Source of the DNA: Paenibacillus antibioticophila
GTDB lineage: Bacteria; Bacillota; Bacilli; Paenibacillales; Paenibacillaceae
Assembly: GCF_000455265.1 (NCBI RefSeq)
Contig: NZ_HG005139.1
Span: 2,787,554 to 2,851,553, forward strand
Length of the DNA: 64,000 nucleotides
Reading direction: 5' to 3'
The position numbers were made by a program, and so were the translations under genes. Below are positions 54,256 through 63,004 of this stretch, piece after piece. A model generated the notes under the pieces. The model saw only the letters and a program-made list of their open reading frames with translations. It searched no databases and was not told the DNA's origin. The stretch's first letter is position 1; each line of letters begins with the position of its first letter.

Positions 54256-56892
54256 TTATATCAGGCCGAGCTCTCTGGCACGTGCGATCGCTTCGGTTCG
54301 CCGTTTAACCTGCAATTTGTCAAAAATATTGCGATTATACCCCTTCACTGTACTTAAGGCCAGGAAAAGCCGATTCCCTATTTCTTGATTGGAGAGGCCT
54401 TGGGCAATCAGTTGCAGAACTTCCAGCTCACGCTGGCTTAAGGCATCGATGAAAGGTTCGAAGCGGATGGGGGGACTGTGAATCGCGAAATCATTGAGCC
54501 TCTGTTCATGATACATGTTGGACAGTAAAAACCCGGTATATTCCGGCTGGATCCGACGGGTAGCCGCTTCCGTTAACAAATCAAGCATGGGCTTACCCTC
54601 GTCAACAAAAAGACGAACGAAACCTTCATCCTCTGCCAGTGTCAAAGCATCTTTTAATCTTTGAAGCGCCCTCTCCACATTGCCTTGGACCTGAAAGGCT
54701 AAGGCTTGGAGTACAAGAAGCTTAAGCTGTTCGTTCTTCCATTGCTTCGCTCTCGCTTGGTCATACAAAGTAGCCAGTATGGTCAGAGCCGCGCTTGCAT
54801 TCCCTTGGATCATATGGATTCTTGACTGCAGAACAGGCCATTCACTAGTTTCCAATTGCTTGACGGCTTCCGGAACGTTGCCGTGATGAAGAGAAATAAG
54901 AAGTTCCAAATGTTGAACTTCACCCAAAAGATGAGGAAAGGATCGTTCCTGCACTTCATGACGAGCTTTAATCAACAAAGCTTCCGATGCTAAAATATCT
55001 TGTCTGGCGAGTTTCAATTTTGCCGCAAATAATTCACTATCGGATAGCCTATCCGTGTTTTCGATCTGCTTGGCCAACAGGATACTCTGCTGGATATGCT
55101 GTTCGGCTGCCTCCAAATCGTTCCATTCATAGAAGATGCGAGCCATGCCCAAGTATGCCTCACAAGCAGCCGGCAACGGCGGTTCGCCAGCTAGTTCAAT
55201 CACTTGTTTATAGGTTTGCACGGCCAGGTTCAACTGATTGTCGAGTTCCTGGATCTGGCCTGTACCTAAAGTTGCCATAAGCGTGATAATCAGGTGTCCC
55301 ATTCGCTTGCTGATCGATAAGGCTTCGGTATAAGCTCGTCTGGCTGCAGCGCGATTGCCCTGCCGCTGGTAGGCAACGCCTAACGTCCAGCTTGTCGCCG
55401 CGCGCACAGGCAGATTATTCGGATGCAGATGCTCCAACGCGAGGAGGGATTGGGCAATAATGGTATCCGTCTCGTTCCGGATGACTCCAAGCGTGGCCCG
55501 GATCGATGCCATATGCCCGATTAAATCATGATCTGCCTCATCGGGATCGATAGGTTTCATGGCCGTTTCGGCAGCGAATAGTTTTTGTTCGATTCCGTCC
55601 ACTTGGCCGATCATCAATAAGGCGGAGGCATAAATCACCCAGAGCGACGGCCGTTCGTTCAGCGTGGACGCGTCCTGGCGCTTCAACCAATTTAATACAG
55701 GCTGAGCGGCGCCACGAAAATGTAGAGGCATTCCCTTTCCCTCGATTAATGTGGCAGCCCGATCCACATCCTGAGCCGCTACAGCCTGCTGAAAAGCTTC
55801 GATCTCAAGGTCATTCTCTTCAAACCAGTGGCTTGCCCGGGTATGTAGAACGGCGATCTCCTCGGCCCTGTCCTTGTTGGCATGATACAAACGCTGTCGC
55901 AACAAATCGGCAAAAAGATGATGGTAACGGTACCAATGACGCTCGCTATCCAACGGGATCACAAAGAGGTTGGAACGCTCAAGATACGCCAGGATTTCAT
56001 CTCCTCCCATCCCCTGCGGTAGAACGGCATTACAGAGGGAGCCGCAAAATCGATCAAGAATGGAGGTATGAAGCAAAAAGGTCTGAACCTTTTCGGATTG
56101 CTGCATAAGGATTTCCTCCATTAAATAGTCCAACACAAAACGGTGGCTGCCGGTAAAGGACGAAATGAATTGGGTCGTATTCGAACAGCCCTGCATAGAG
56201 ATCGCGGCTAATTGCAGCCCGACAATCCACCCTTCTGTGCGTGCCTCCAGAGCAAACACCTCTGCCGATGATAAATGAAGCCCCATGATTTGGTTAAAAA
56301 ATAACGTCGCTTCATCCCGGGTGAAACGCAGGTCGTTTCCACGCAGTTCGGTTAATCGGTTTTTTGCCCGTAATCTGGCGATCGGCAGCTTCGGCTCTTC
56401 GCGCGTCATGATGATCAAATGCATCTGTAGCGGTTGATGATCGATCAGAAAAGACAGAGCATCATGCACAGTTTGAGATTCAATGACGTGATAGTCATCA
56501 AGAACGAGAATAAATGAATCTGAACCGGATGATATTGCATTGACTAAAGCAGTAAGGATGTATGGGATTGGCAACGGTTGCGGAGATTGCAGCGCTTTCC
56601 ATACACCTTGGTCGTTAATGTCAACGATGTTCTTTATGGCAGCGATAAGATGAAGGAGAAATCGCCCAGGATCATTGTCACCTTCATCCAGCGACAACCA
56701 AGCGGCCCGACGTCTGCAGTCAGCCAGCCACTCGCTGACCAACGTGGTTTTACCATAGCCGGCAGAAGCGGAGATTAGCGTTAGCTTTCCTTGCTGCCCC
56801 TCAGACAAGCGTTCGAACAAATGCGAGCGTAAAACCGCTTTCGATCGCGCTGGAGGAATATGCAGCTTTGTGGTTAATATAGGTATGTTCAT
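54256..56892 (-). CDS. MalT-like LuxR-family ATP-dependent regulator
   Basis: 878 residues of the large LAL/MalT type. N-terminal LTTKLHIPPARSKAVLRSHL and Walker A SASAGYGKTTLVSEWL; Walker B-like ILVLDDYHVI; then tetratricopeptide-like helices across about 350-800; and a C-terminal LuxR helix-turn-helix LSQRELEVLQLIAQGLSNQE with STVKGYNRNIFDKLQVKRRT. These proteins bind a ligand and ATP before activating transcription. No clear ribosome binding site precedes the ATG. It is upstream of the DUF4386/NmrA pair on the same strand and may control it. Confidence 0.9.
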   Translation of the reverse strand: MNIPILTTKLHIPPARSKAVLRSHLFERLSEGQQGKLTLISASAGYGKTTLVSEWLADCRRRAAWLSLDEGDNDPGRFLLHLIAAIKNIVDINDQGVWKALQSPQPLPIPYILTALVNAISSGSDSFILVLDDYHVIESQTVHDALSFLIDHQPLQMHLIIMTREEPKLPIARLRAKNRLTELRGNDLRFTRDEATLFFNQIMGLHLSSAEVFALEARTEGWIVGLQLAAISMQGCSNTTQFISSFTGSHRFVLDYLMEEILMQQSEKVQTFLLHTSILDRFCGSLCNAVLPQGMGGDEILAYLERSNLFVIPLDSERHWYRYHHLFADLLRQRLYHANKDRAEEIAVLHTRASHWFEENDLEIEAFQQAVAAQDVDRAATLIEGKGMPLHFRGAAQPVLNWLKRQDASTLNERPSLWVIYASALLMIGQVDGIEQKLFAAETAMKPIDPDEADHDLIGHMASIRATLGVIRNETDTIIAQSLLALEHLHPNNLPVRAATSWTLGVAYQRQGNRAAARRAYTEALSISKRMGHLIITLMATLGTGQIQELDNQLNLAVQTYKQVIELAGEPPLPAACEAYLGMARIFYEWNDLEAAEQHIQQSILLAKQIENTDRLSDSELFAAKLKLARQDILASEALLIKARHEVQERSFPHLLGEVQHLELLISLHHGNVPEAVKQLETSEWPVLQSRIHMIQGNASAALTILATLYDQARAKQWKNEQLKLLVLQALAFQVQGNVERALQRLKDALTLAEDEGFVRLFVDEGKPMLDLLTEAATRRIQPEYTGFLLSNMYHEQRLNDFAIHSPPIRFEPFIDALSQRELEVLQLIAQGLSNQEIGNRLFLALSTVKGYNRNIFDKLQVKRRTEAIARARELGLI

Positions 56893-56962
56893 ATAATTAC
56901 TACACCACGCTTTTCATTTTTACGCAGAATTGAAGTAGCTTCTCAGCAGCAGGACCTTGATG

Positions 56963-57145
56963 CTATTTGACGCCATTTCCGCCTCCGCCGCGCCAAAATC
57001 CTTCGAACGGCTTAGCAATATAATCGTCGCCGCCCATATCCAGCCCCATGACCATATTTCACTTCCTCGTCCGACGCCGTCAGAAAAACTATCGGGGACC
57101 TTCGAAACCTGCCGTACCTGCCGGCAAACCTCAAAACCGGAACCG
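56963..57145 (-). pseudogene. Fragment of a response-regulator receiver domain
   Basis: On the minus strand GFEVCRQVRQVSKVP, then after a frameshift PIVFLTASDEEV, then after another MVMGLDMGGDDYIAKPFEGF read as one continuous OmpR-type receiver domain in three frames. The N-terminal acidic pocket and the DNA-binding domain are missing. It is a decayed remnant. Confidence 0.7.
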
Positions 57146-57268
57146 TTCCTCTTGTCTATCTTAGGAATATCTTATTATGATTCGAGATTGCGGAGGAATT
57201 CAAGAGTGCCCTTTACTTTCAAGAATGATATTATTGAGGTATAAGATCCTCATAGGGAGGTATGAACG

Positions 57269-57529
57269 ATGAACTGGAATGAAGTTCGCAAAATATACCC
57301 CGATCGTTTTGTGAAACTCCGGATTTTAAAATCCCGCATTGAAAATCAGGTGCGGTATGTTGAAGAGGTGGCCGTGATTCAGGACTTTGATGACGAGAAA
57401 GAAGCCACCCGCGAACTGGTTCGATCCAAGAACGACATCCTCGTCTATCACACGGGGAAAGAAAAGATCGAAATTCAAATCAAGCAATTATTTGGATTCA
57501 GAGGTCAATATGATAAAAATCGAGTATAA
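57269..57529 (+). CDS. Hypothetical 86-residue protein
   Basis: No family recognised. The sequence is charged and soluble (NWNEVRKIYPDRFVKLRILK; later FDDEKEATRELVRSKND and KIEIQIKQLFGFRGQ), with no membrane segment. GGGAGG lies eight bases before the ATG, so translation is likely. It overlaps the next, frameshifted, aspartyl-protease-like gene by 20 bp, and the two probably form a pair. Confidence 0.7.
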   Translation: MNWNEVRKIYPDRFVKLRILKSRIENQVRYVEEVAVIQDFDDEKEATRELVRSKNDILVYHTGKEKIEIQIKQLFGFRGQYDKNRV

Positions 57530-57892
57530 AGATGGGCTTTTATTTACGTCTCTGGAGATTTTCTTTAGGGGAAGCTCCCTAGTCATCGATAATATCGTCA
57601 TTGATACGGGAGCTGCGGAAACAATAATTTCCCTGATGTTGTTGAGGAGATCGGTATTTTTGCAGAACTTGAGGACTATGTACATTACGGAGTCGGCGGC
57701 AGCCTGCACAACTTTTTCTCCAAACAGGTTGACGGAATAACACTAGGAGACATTAAGCTCAACAAAACCAAGTTAGATTTTGGCGTCGTCGGTCCTCAAG
57801 GTCAAATCAACGGACTTCTCGGTCTAGACATTCTTATGAGGTTGAAAGCTGTGATTGATCTAAAGGAATTGGAGATATCACTGGAGGTGTAA
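57510..57892 (+). pseudogene. Retropepsin-like aspartyl protease gene with a one-base frameshift
   Basis: From the ATG the frame reads MIKIEYKDGLLFTSLEIFFR and VIDTGAAETIIS, the DTGA active-site motif of retropepsin-like proteases. At about 57632 one base is missing from a C run; adding it restores DVVEEIGIFAELEDYVHYGV, SKQVDGITLGDIKLNKTK and GPQGQINGLLGLDILMR, the typical second half. Total length would be 127 residues. It is a recent frameshift or a sequencing error in a short homopolymer. Confidence 0.8.
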
Positions 57893-57910
57893 TATTCCTT
57901 GAGACTTGTA

Positions 57911-59857
57911 TTACTCTCTCTCATTTCCTTCAAGCTCTTTATATGTACAAAAATCATCATTAATTTTTATAATTGCAATAATAAACAACCTTAAAAATAT
58001 CAAGTAATTTTGATTGTGGATCCTTTCATCATCCCCACTATTTGGTTGAGTATGACTGTATTTATTTCTTAAGTCTAGTCCATTATTGAAATGTGACTTG
58101 TTAAGTGTATAGTTTATGTAATCTTGTTCCGGTCTCGAAAAAAGAGAACTTTCAATTTCAACCACATTTCTTTTTTCTAAATCATCAATAATTGTTCTAC
58201 TAAATTCCGAACATTTCCAGTAGCTTATCACATCGTTCATATATAGATTCTTAAGTATAAAAATCAGTTGCTTGTTGTTAAAAACAATGTATTCTTCTTT
58301 ATCAACTGCCAGATACTTAAGATCTATTAGCCAGTTAACGTTCGAAATATTATAGTTTGCGATTTCATTTAATTTTATTTTTTCATTAGACAGTAATTCA
58401 AAAAAATTGTTATATTTTTCTTCAAATTCTTCATGATATCCCAAACCGCTTTGATCTGAAAAAAGTAAAAAGGTTACTGAGTTAAACTCACTACCTGAAC
58501 CATAGACATATTTTTTGTCAACAATTGATGGAATGTTCTTGTATATTAGATGTTCAGATCTTATCTCAAGGAGTTCGAAGTCAATATGCCCCTCCTCAAC
58601 ATATAAAGTAAATTGTTTCAATACTGATTCCAATGCTGGCATAATATTGGTACACTTTTCGAGAAAAGTTGAGTTAGCTGAAGGCATAGTTACTTTGAAG
58701 TCATGTTCATCAAATTCATTAGCAAGGTAATTTTCAAAAAACCATTCAATAACTTCCTCCAACCTTATACCAATACTAAAGAGATGGCTATAATAACCTG
58801 CCATTTGTAGTAATGAGAACGCATCCTTTTGTTCAAATGCAAATCCTTTATTATAAGCATTTTGGGAAGACATAAATAATTGTTCAAATATCCCCATCTC
58901 ACTCGATTTATTAGTAAGGGTACACCTCATTTGTGTATCTACAAATTCAAACAGAAATATAAAATTATTTAGTAATGTAGCATAATCGGTATTCCTCTCA
59001 ATCCACTTGGTGCTGTAGCTAGCAGATATTGATCGACCTTCAAAGTTTAGTAAAACTTCTTCATCTTGTGATTTGGAAAAAATGACAGTGGTTTCAAATT
59101 TCATACCAGAGTTATCTTTAAAAAATTGTTTTTCTAGCTCTTCAACTTTTCTTTTTGACTTCAATATAGTTTTCGGCGAAATTTCGAGCTTATCTTTACT
59201 ACTTTGAATATTGGTAATTAGTCTTAGATAATTCAAATTAGGGTCTTCACTGTCAATATAATTACAGATAATAGTTTCTTTGTCTGAATTATTTAATTCT
59301 CTCGGAATAAATATTGGATCCTTTTCTCGATTATGCTTTAGTTCATATTTATCCAGAAGTATTTGGGCAGATGAGGGATTATTAAGCATATATTCTCTAA
59401 TTATTTTACCAAAATGATCTGTTATATTCTTACATCTCATTATTTCGTATAGCGATCTTTTCGTTATATTTAATAGTTCTCGAAATTTTTCGTGTGAAAT
59501 ATTTTCATAGACCTTTAATTTTTCAAAGAGCTCCCAAAAATCATTTTTGTAGTAAATATCAACGACATTATAGATGCTAATGATAGTATCATCATTAATT
59601 GATGATTTAAAATTTCTAGCTGCAATACCAAAACACTTTTTAACTATTATCTTGAATCGTTCAATAAAATCAGGAGTCCATTCTTCAAAATAAACTTCAT
59701 TATCAAAATACTTTTTAACATTATATATTTCAATTATGTCGTTAATATCTTCTACTACTTTTTTACCGGTATCATAATCATTTATTAGATCCTGACATTT
59801 TTTTAGATTATATCCATAAGTCAAATCGTTTATTGAGTAAAATTTTACTCTTTTCAT
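57911..59857 (-). CDS. 648-residue protein with a C-terminal HEPN-type motif, putative defence effector
   Basis: No full-length family recognised. The C-terminus carries LDLRNKYSHTQPNSGDDERI, an R-x4-H motif (R597, H602) in a helical context followed by NYLIFLRLFIIAIIKINDDF, the arrangement of HEPN ribonuclease domains and of DUF4209-like C-termini. The long N-terminal part is helical and charged, with no Walker motif. The gene is far more AT-rich than its neighbours on the left, a sign of transfer. GAGGAGAAGAA stands before the ATG. A 42-residue gene lies upstream on the same strand. Role in phage defence or abortive infection is inferred. Confidence 0.6.
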   Translation of the reverse strand: MKRVKFYSINDLTYGYNLKKCQDLINDYDTGKKVVEDINDIIEIYNVKKYFDNEVYFEEWTPDFIERFKIIVKKCFGIAARNFKSSINDDTIISIYNVVDIYYKNDFWELFEKLKVYENISHEKFRELLNITKRSLYEIMRCKNITDHFGKIIREYMLNNPSSAQILLDKYELKHNREKDPIFIPRELNNSDKETIICNYIDSEDPNLNYLRLITNIQSSKDKLEISPKTILKSKRKVEELEKQFFKDNSGMKFETTVIFSKSQDEEVLLNFEGRSISASYSTKWIERNTDYATLLNNFIFLFEFVDTQMRCTLTNKSSEMGIFEQLFMSSQNAYNKGFAFEQKDAFSLLQMAGYYSHLFSIGIRLEEVIEWFFENYLANEFDEHDFKVTMPSANSTFLEKCTNIMPALESVLKQFTLYVEEGHIDFELLEIRSEHLIYKNIPSIVDKKYVYGSGSEFNSVTFLLFSDQSGLGYHEEFEEKYNNFFELLSNEKIKLNEIANYNISNVNWLIDLKYLAVDKEEYIVFNNKQLIFILKNLYMNDVISYWKCSEFSRTIIDDLEKRNVVEIESSLFSRPEQDYINYTLNKSHFNNGLDLRNKYSHTQPNSGDDERIHNQNYLIFLRLFIIAIIKINDDFCTYKELEGNERE

Positions 59858-59926
59858 TTCTTCTCCTCATTTTTTAGAATTTTAGGGGCTTTCTCATAAA
59901 TCTTGTGGCTTTACTCCCTCCAAAAT

Positions 59927-60055
59927 CTACAGATCTTCTGGAGTTATAAATGCCGTAGGAAAAAGGAAAGCTTCACCGTCAATACTAATAGTGTCAAAAG
60001 GAACCTTTAATTTCTGTGAAGTAATATATCTGTCACCTGGATAATATCTATTCAT
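59927..60055 (-). CDS. 42-residue protein upstream of the HEPN-type gene
   Basis: MNRYYPGDRYITSQKLKVPF is followed by DTISIDGEAFLFPTAFITPE and a stop. AGGAGG at ideal spacing precedes the ATG and supports translation. The next gene downstream is the HEPN-type protein 69 bp away on the same strand. It could be an inhibitor, a leader or a small partner; no family is recognised. Confidence 0.6.
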   Translation of the reverse strand: MNRYYPGDRYITSQKLKVPFDTISIDGEAFLFPTAFITPEDL

Positions 60056-60163
60056 ACGATCCCTCCTAAAATAAATTCACAAAGATTATATAAAGGTTTT
60101 CTAAATCATTGAATAGATCATTAATTACAGTTTGATATATCGGCTTTTTTTCGTGGAGTATAT

Positions 60164-60340
60164 CACATAATGTTCCTGTATTAACGATGTCCCACCGATT
60201 TAAGGTTGTGCCAGCAGCCGGCCGCGATGCGGTTAGTCGCGGATGCGCTTCCCTGCTGCTGGAATTGCCTCCCCGAATTCACTTCTAACCCCGACCGGAC
60301 TGAGGGACGAATGGCCCGAGTTTAATATGTTGTTATACGC
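60164..60340 (-). repeat. Cassette-boundary-like element E1
   Basis: 177 bp, GC-rich inside an AT-rich region. The ends are imperfect inverted repeats: CACATAATGTTCCTGTATTA at one end and TTTAATATGTTGTTATACG at the other. Between them GCCAGCAG pairs with CTGCTGG. The first 75 bases strongly resemble element E2 (shared GTCCCACCGA and TTAAGG blocks). It precedes the 42-residue and HEPN-type genes in the transcription direction. Confidence 0.7.
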
Positions 60341-60363
60341 TATTACTGCCATCTTTGAAATAC

Positions 60364-61176
60364 TTACTTTATTCTATTATGTTTTACTCGAGGTACAGCC
60401 GAAACACCACTCTGAAGACTTTCTCCACCCATAATAAAATTGTTTTCCCCATATTCAGGCCAGTTTTCGTCAAATATTTTTGTAAAATCTATTGGGATCT
60501 CAACAAAGTCCTCTATTGACCTAGAGCAGTATTTCGACATTTCATTTAAACCAGAATATTCCTCAGCATCCGTAATTAAAAATGCAATTGGAAAATATCT
60601 TAGGGTACTGAACATTGAAAACTTAGATTTAAAATCACCTCTTATTGAAGGCATTCCTATATCACGTATTATTTTGATACTGTTATATGGATACACCCAA
60701 TAAAAAACTTTATAATACGCGGGAACAACCTTGCTATCATCTAAAAAGTAATCTCTAAAATGATGATCAATTAAATTATTTTCTAAGTCCCCTTTAGCTG
60801 CTAATAAATGACCAATTATACATTTAATAATCATTGCTGGTTGAGTCTTAAATTTTACCACTTGAGGTATTTGTAATGAAGTCTTCAAGAATAAACTCAG
60901 TTCATTTGCGAAAGCATTTAACACCACATCATACTTTGCCCCTAAAAGACCGTTGTTACATGTGCTGCAAATAGTTCTATACTTTACTCCGTTCTGAGAC
61001 AACACGTAATTGTTATTTTTAGAATCAGTTAAATGTTGCAGGATATTTTTTTGTTCTACTTCAGATAGTTTAATGCCACCTTTTGGTGGAATGTGGTCCC
61101 ATGTGAGTTTCGATTGAGCAAGACAAATATTGCATGTCCCCGTTTTCTCTCTTTTATACTTGAAATAATGAGTCAT
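60364..61176 (-). CDS. HNH-endonuclease-like protein
   Basis: 270 residues. C15-x2-C18 (TCNIC), WDHIPPKGG with D27/H28, and ICSTCNNGLLG with C70/C73/N74 form an HNH/zinc-finger nuclease signature at the N-terminus. The remaining 190 residues are unrecognised and AT-rich in codon use. The start after AAAGG is used; its ATG overlaps a TGA (TGATG) of a short frame running out of element E2. It lies between E1 and E2 and looks like one unit of a cassette array. A restriction or defence role is inferred. Confidence 0.7.
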   Translation of the reverse strand: MTHYFKYKREKTGTCNICLAQSKLTWDHIPPKGGIKLSEVEQKNILQHLTDSKNNNYVLSQNGVKYRTICSTCNNGLLGAKYDVVLNAFANELSLFLKTSLQIPQVVKFKTQPAMIIKCIIGHLLAAKGDLENNLIDHHFRDYFLDDSKVVPAYYKVFYWVYPYNSIKIIRDIGMPSIRGDFKSKFSMFSTLRYFPIAFLITDAEEYSGLNEMSKYCSRSIEDFVEIPIDFTKIFDENWPEYGENNFIMGGESLQSGVSAVPRVKHNRIK

Positions 61177-61207
61177 CAAATTCCCAACCTTTGCTCTGCA
61201 ATAATTG

Positions 61208-61377
61208 CACATAAGGTTCCCATATTCACGAAGTCCCACCGACTTAAGGCTTCGTCTGGAGCCGGCCACGATGGGTTATTCGGTGCGGATGTGTCCGCTG
61301 AATCTGCTTCCTGCCAATTGTCTCTCGCAGACGGAGGAGCCACAACGCTCCGAAGCATGAATATAAATGTTATAAGA
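61208..61377 (-). repeat. Cassette-boundary-like element E2
   Basis: 170 bp, related to E1. Ends CACATAAGGTTCCCATATTC and GAATATAAATGTTATAAG are inverted repeats. At the inner arm E1 has ATTAA/TTAAT where E2 has ATTCA/TGAAT, a compensatory change that keeps pairing. It precedes the HNH gene by 31 bp. Confidence 0.7.
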
Positions 61378-61405
61378 AGTTCCCTCCTTCTGATTCCACT
61401 ATAAT

Positions 61406-62290
61406 TTATCCGGTTATATGAATTTTAAAGTTCTGAAGCTTTTCTCCAATCTCTATTACTTCATTCCACTTTGCTGTACCAGGCGGCTGTATTGGAAGAA
61501 ACATTAAATATGAACTATAACCCAATTCAAATAATGGTTTATCTGAATCTAAGAAATACGGAAATGATATGCTAGCAATGATTCCAAGTATTTGATCTGT
61601 TCTTCTTCCAAAATAGCCCTCCAAAAAGTCTTCTCTTATTATGTTTTGAATAATTTCATTTGCCCTTCGTATTGAAGACTCAGGATTAGTTAAACGAACT
61701 ATTGGGTTGGCTTCTTTAAAAATTTTATCAAGTGATAAAGCAATGAACCCATAATTATCAAATTGTTTGATCTGCTTTTCTGCTTTCTCTATATTGGCCT
61801 GTATGTTATTTTTGCTATTCAATCTCTTCGCCGCAACAGAGTATTCTCTGCCTCTGTATTCAAATACATAATCAGGTTCTTGCAATTTCACTTTTAAACC
61901 AGATTGTTCAAATAATGAACTCAAATGATATTGGAATTGATAATCCCAAGGTCTCGAATCTTTACCCTCTAAAACACCTCCACTAAAAATATTCTTTATT
62001 TCATCTTTAATGCCTTTGTCAGTTACAAAGAGGATATTTGTAGATTGAGAAATAGTTAGCATTTCCCAATAATCTTTATAACCATAAAGAAGTTCATGTT
62101 TAATCGAATCTTCAACTGAATACTGCTTATTTAATATTGACTTTATATAATGACTATCAAATTTATTTTTGAATAATTCAAATCTGGAGAATTTATCAAT
62201 TTTATAACCATACATTCTCAATAGATTTAAAGAAATATTTATATTGATTGGTACATCAAACACACTCTGGCTTTTACCATAAATTCTCAA
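61406..62290 (-). CDS. PD-(D/E)XK-like protein of the AT-rich island
   Basis: 294 residues, no full-length family recognised. Around residues 118-157, QFQYHLSSLFEQSGLKVKLQ then EPDYVFEYRGREYSVAAKRL look like the helix-strand-strand core of restriction-endonuclease-fold proteins. D140 and K155 match, but the Glu of the usual E-x-K is Ala153. So it may be a variant or inactive nuclease. The start is TTG, seven bases after GAGGGGGAG. It overlaps a tyrosine-recombinase fragment by 17 bp. Confidence 0.55.
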   Translation of the reverse strand: MRIYGKSQSVFDVPININISLNLLRMYGYKIDKFSRFELFKNKFDSHYIKSILNKQYSVEDSIKHELLYGYKDYWEMLTISQSTNILFVTDKGIKDEIKNIFSGGVLEGKDSRPWDYQFQYHLSSLFEQSGLKVKLQEPDYVFEYRGREYSVAAKRLNSKNNIQANIEKAEKQIKQFDNYGFIALSLDKIFKEANPIVRLTNPESSIRRANEIIQNIIREDFLEGYFGRRTDQILGIIASISFPYFLDSDKPLFELGYSSYLMFLPIQPPGTAKWNEVIEIGEKLQNFKIHITG

Positions 62291-62501
62291 AATTAAGCTC
62301 CCCCTCTTTTTCGATCTTGCGGGGATTTCGACTAACGTTCTTGTATCTACGAACTCTCACTGTCTTAAAGTAGGCGGACAACCCATATGTCTTCAAGTTC
62401 TCCTGCACTGTCCGCGAGCTAAGCCCGTTTCCGTTTAGTGTTATGAACAGGATCGATTCCTCCGAATAGTTTCCTCTGGCCTTCATGTACTTCGTAAGCA
62501 C
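62274..62501 (-). pseudogene. Tyrosine recombinase (phage-integrase type) fragment
   Basis: LTKYMKARGNYSEESILFIT and NGNGLSSRTVQENLKTYG match the mid-catalytic-domain pattern of XerC/D-like integrases. The downstream HxxR and catalytic Tyr are missing, and the C-terminal 30 residues (RNPRKIEKEGELNFENLW) are not integrase-like. Upstream the frame has a stop before the first catalytic Arg. It is a truncated remnant at the edge of the island. Confidence 0.6.
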
Positions 62502-62581
62502 TTTCCGAACCCCTTCGCAAAATGGGATATCGCGGGGCTAAGCCTACTAAGAGTATCAGTCCTATGGCCCTAATAGCCGGA

Positions 62582-62882
62582 TTATTCCGCTTCAAAATTG
62601 CCTTCGGAGGCCCGGTCGAGCAACGCGTATGCCAGTTGTGCGCCGTCTTTTAATCCTTGTATGTACAGAACCTACTGCTTTTACCGCCAATGCTAAAGTT
62701 TGCTTCTCCTCCCAGTCCAAAAAGTTCGATTTCTGCCGTTCGTTCATATCAAGCTCTAGCTTACGAAAAGCAGCTTGCTTCTCGTCCCGTAGCTTTTGAA
62801 TGTTGGGATGCCGCTCAATCTTCGCTAAAATGTAGTCCAATCGCCCCTGGATTGCATCTTGAAACCATGCCGGAAATTCCAT
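62582..62882 (-). pseudogene. Frameshifted hypothetical gene of about 99 residues
   Basis: MEFPAWFQDAIQGRLDYILA and LDMNERQKSNFLDWEEKQTL lead to ALAVKAVG. There one extra base shifts the frame; the other frame continues VLYIQGLKDGAQLAYALLDR and a clean stop. AAGGAAGG lies 11-14 bases before the ATG. Family not named; the broken frame is certain from continuity. It lies between the integrase remnant and the large partial gene. Confidence 0.65.
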
Positions 62883-63004
62883 CGACTTTTGCTCACCTTC
62901 CTTTCGACTCATCTCACGCGTGTGCTCTAGCTTAACTCTGTCGGAAGGAGGTGGCAAGAACGGTTACTATGCTCATTACGAAGTATCGTTTCAGCAAAAT
63001 GTTC

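Noticed and set aside
56957-57244. A 95-residue plus-strand gene
   Set aside because: Its first half is antisense to a recognisable receiver-domain remnant, and the rest has no family features.
60164-61377. Classical integron attC sites or IscB omega-RNA (HEARO)
   Set aside because: The elements lack a recognisable GTTRRRY core pair, no intact integron integrase is present, and the HNH protein is not IscB-like (270 residues, no RuvC motifs seen). A cassette-like role is kept only as a hypothesis.
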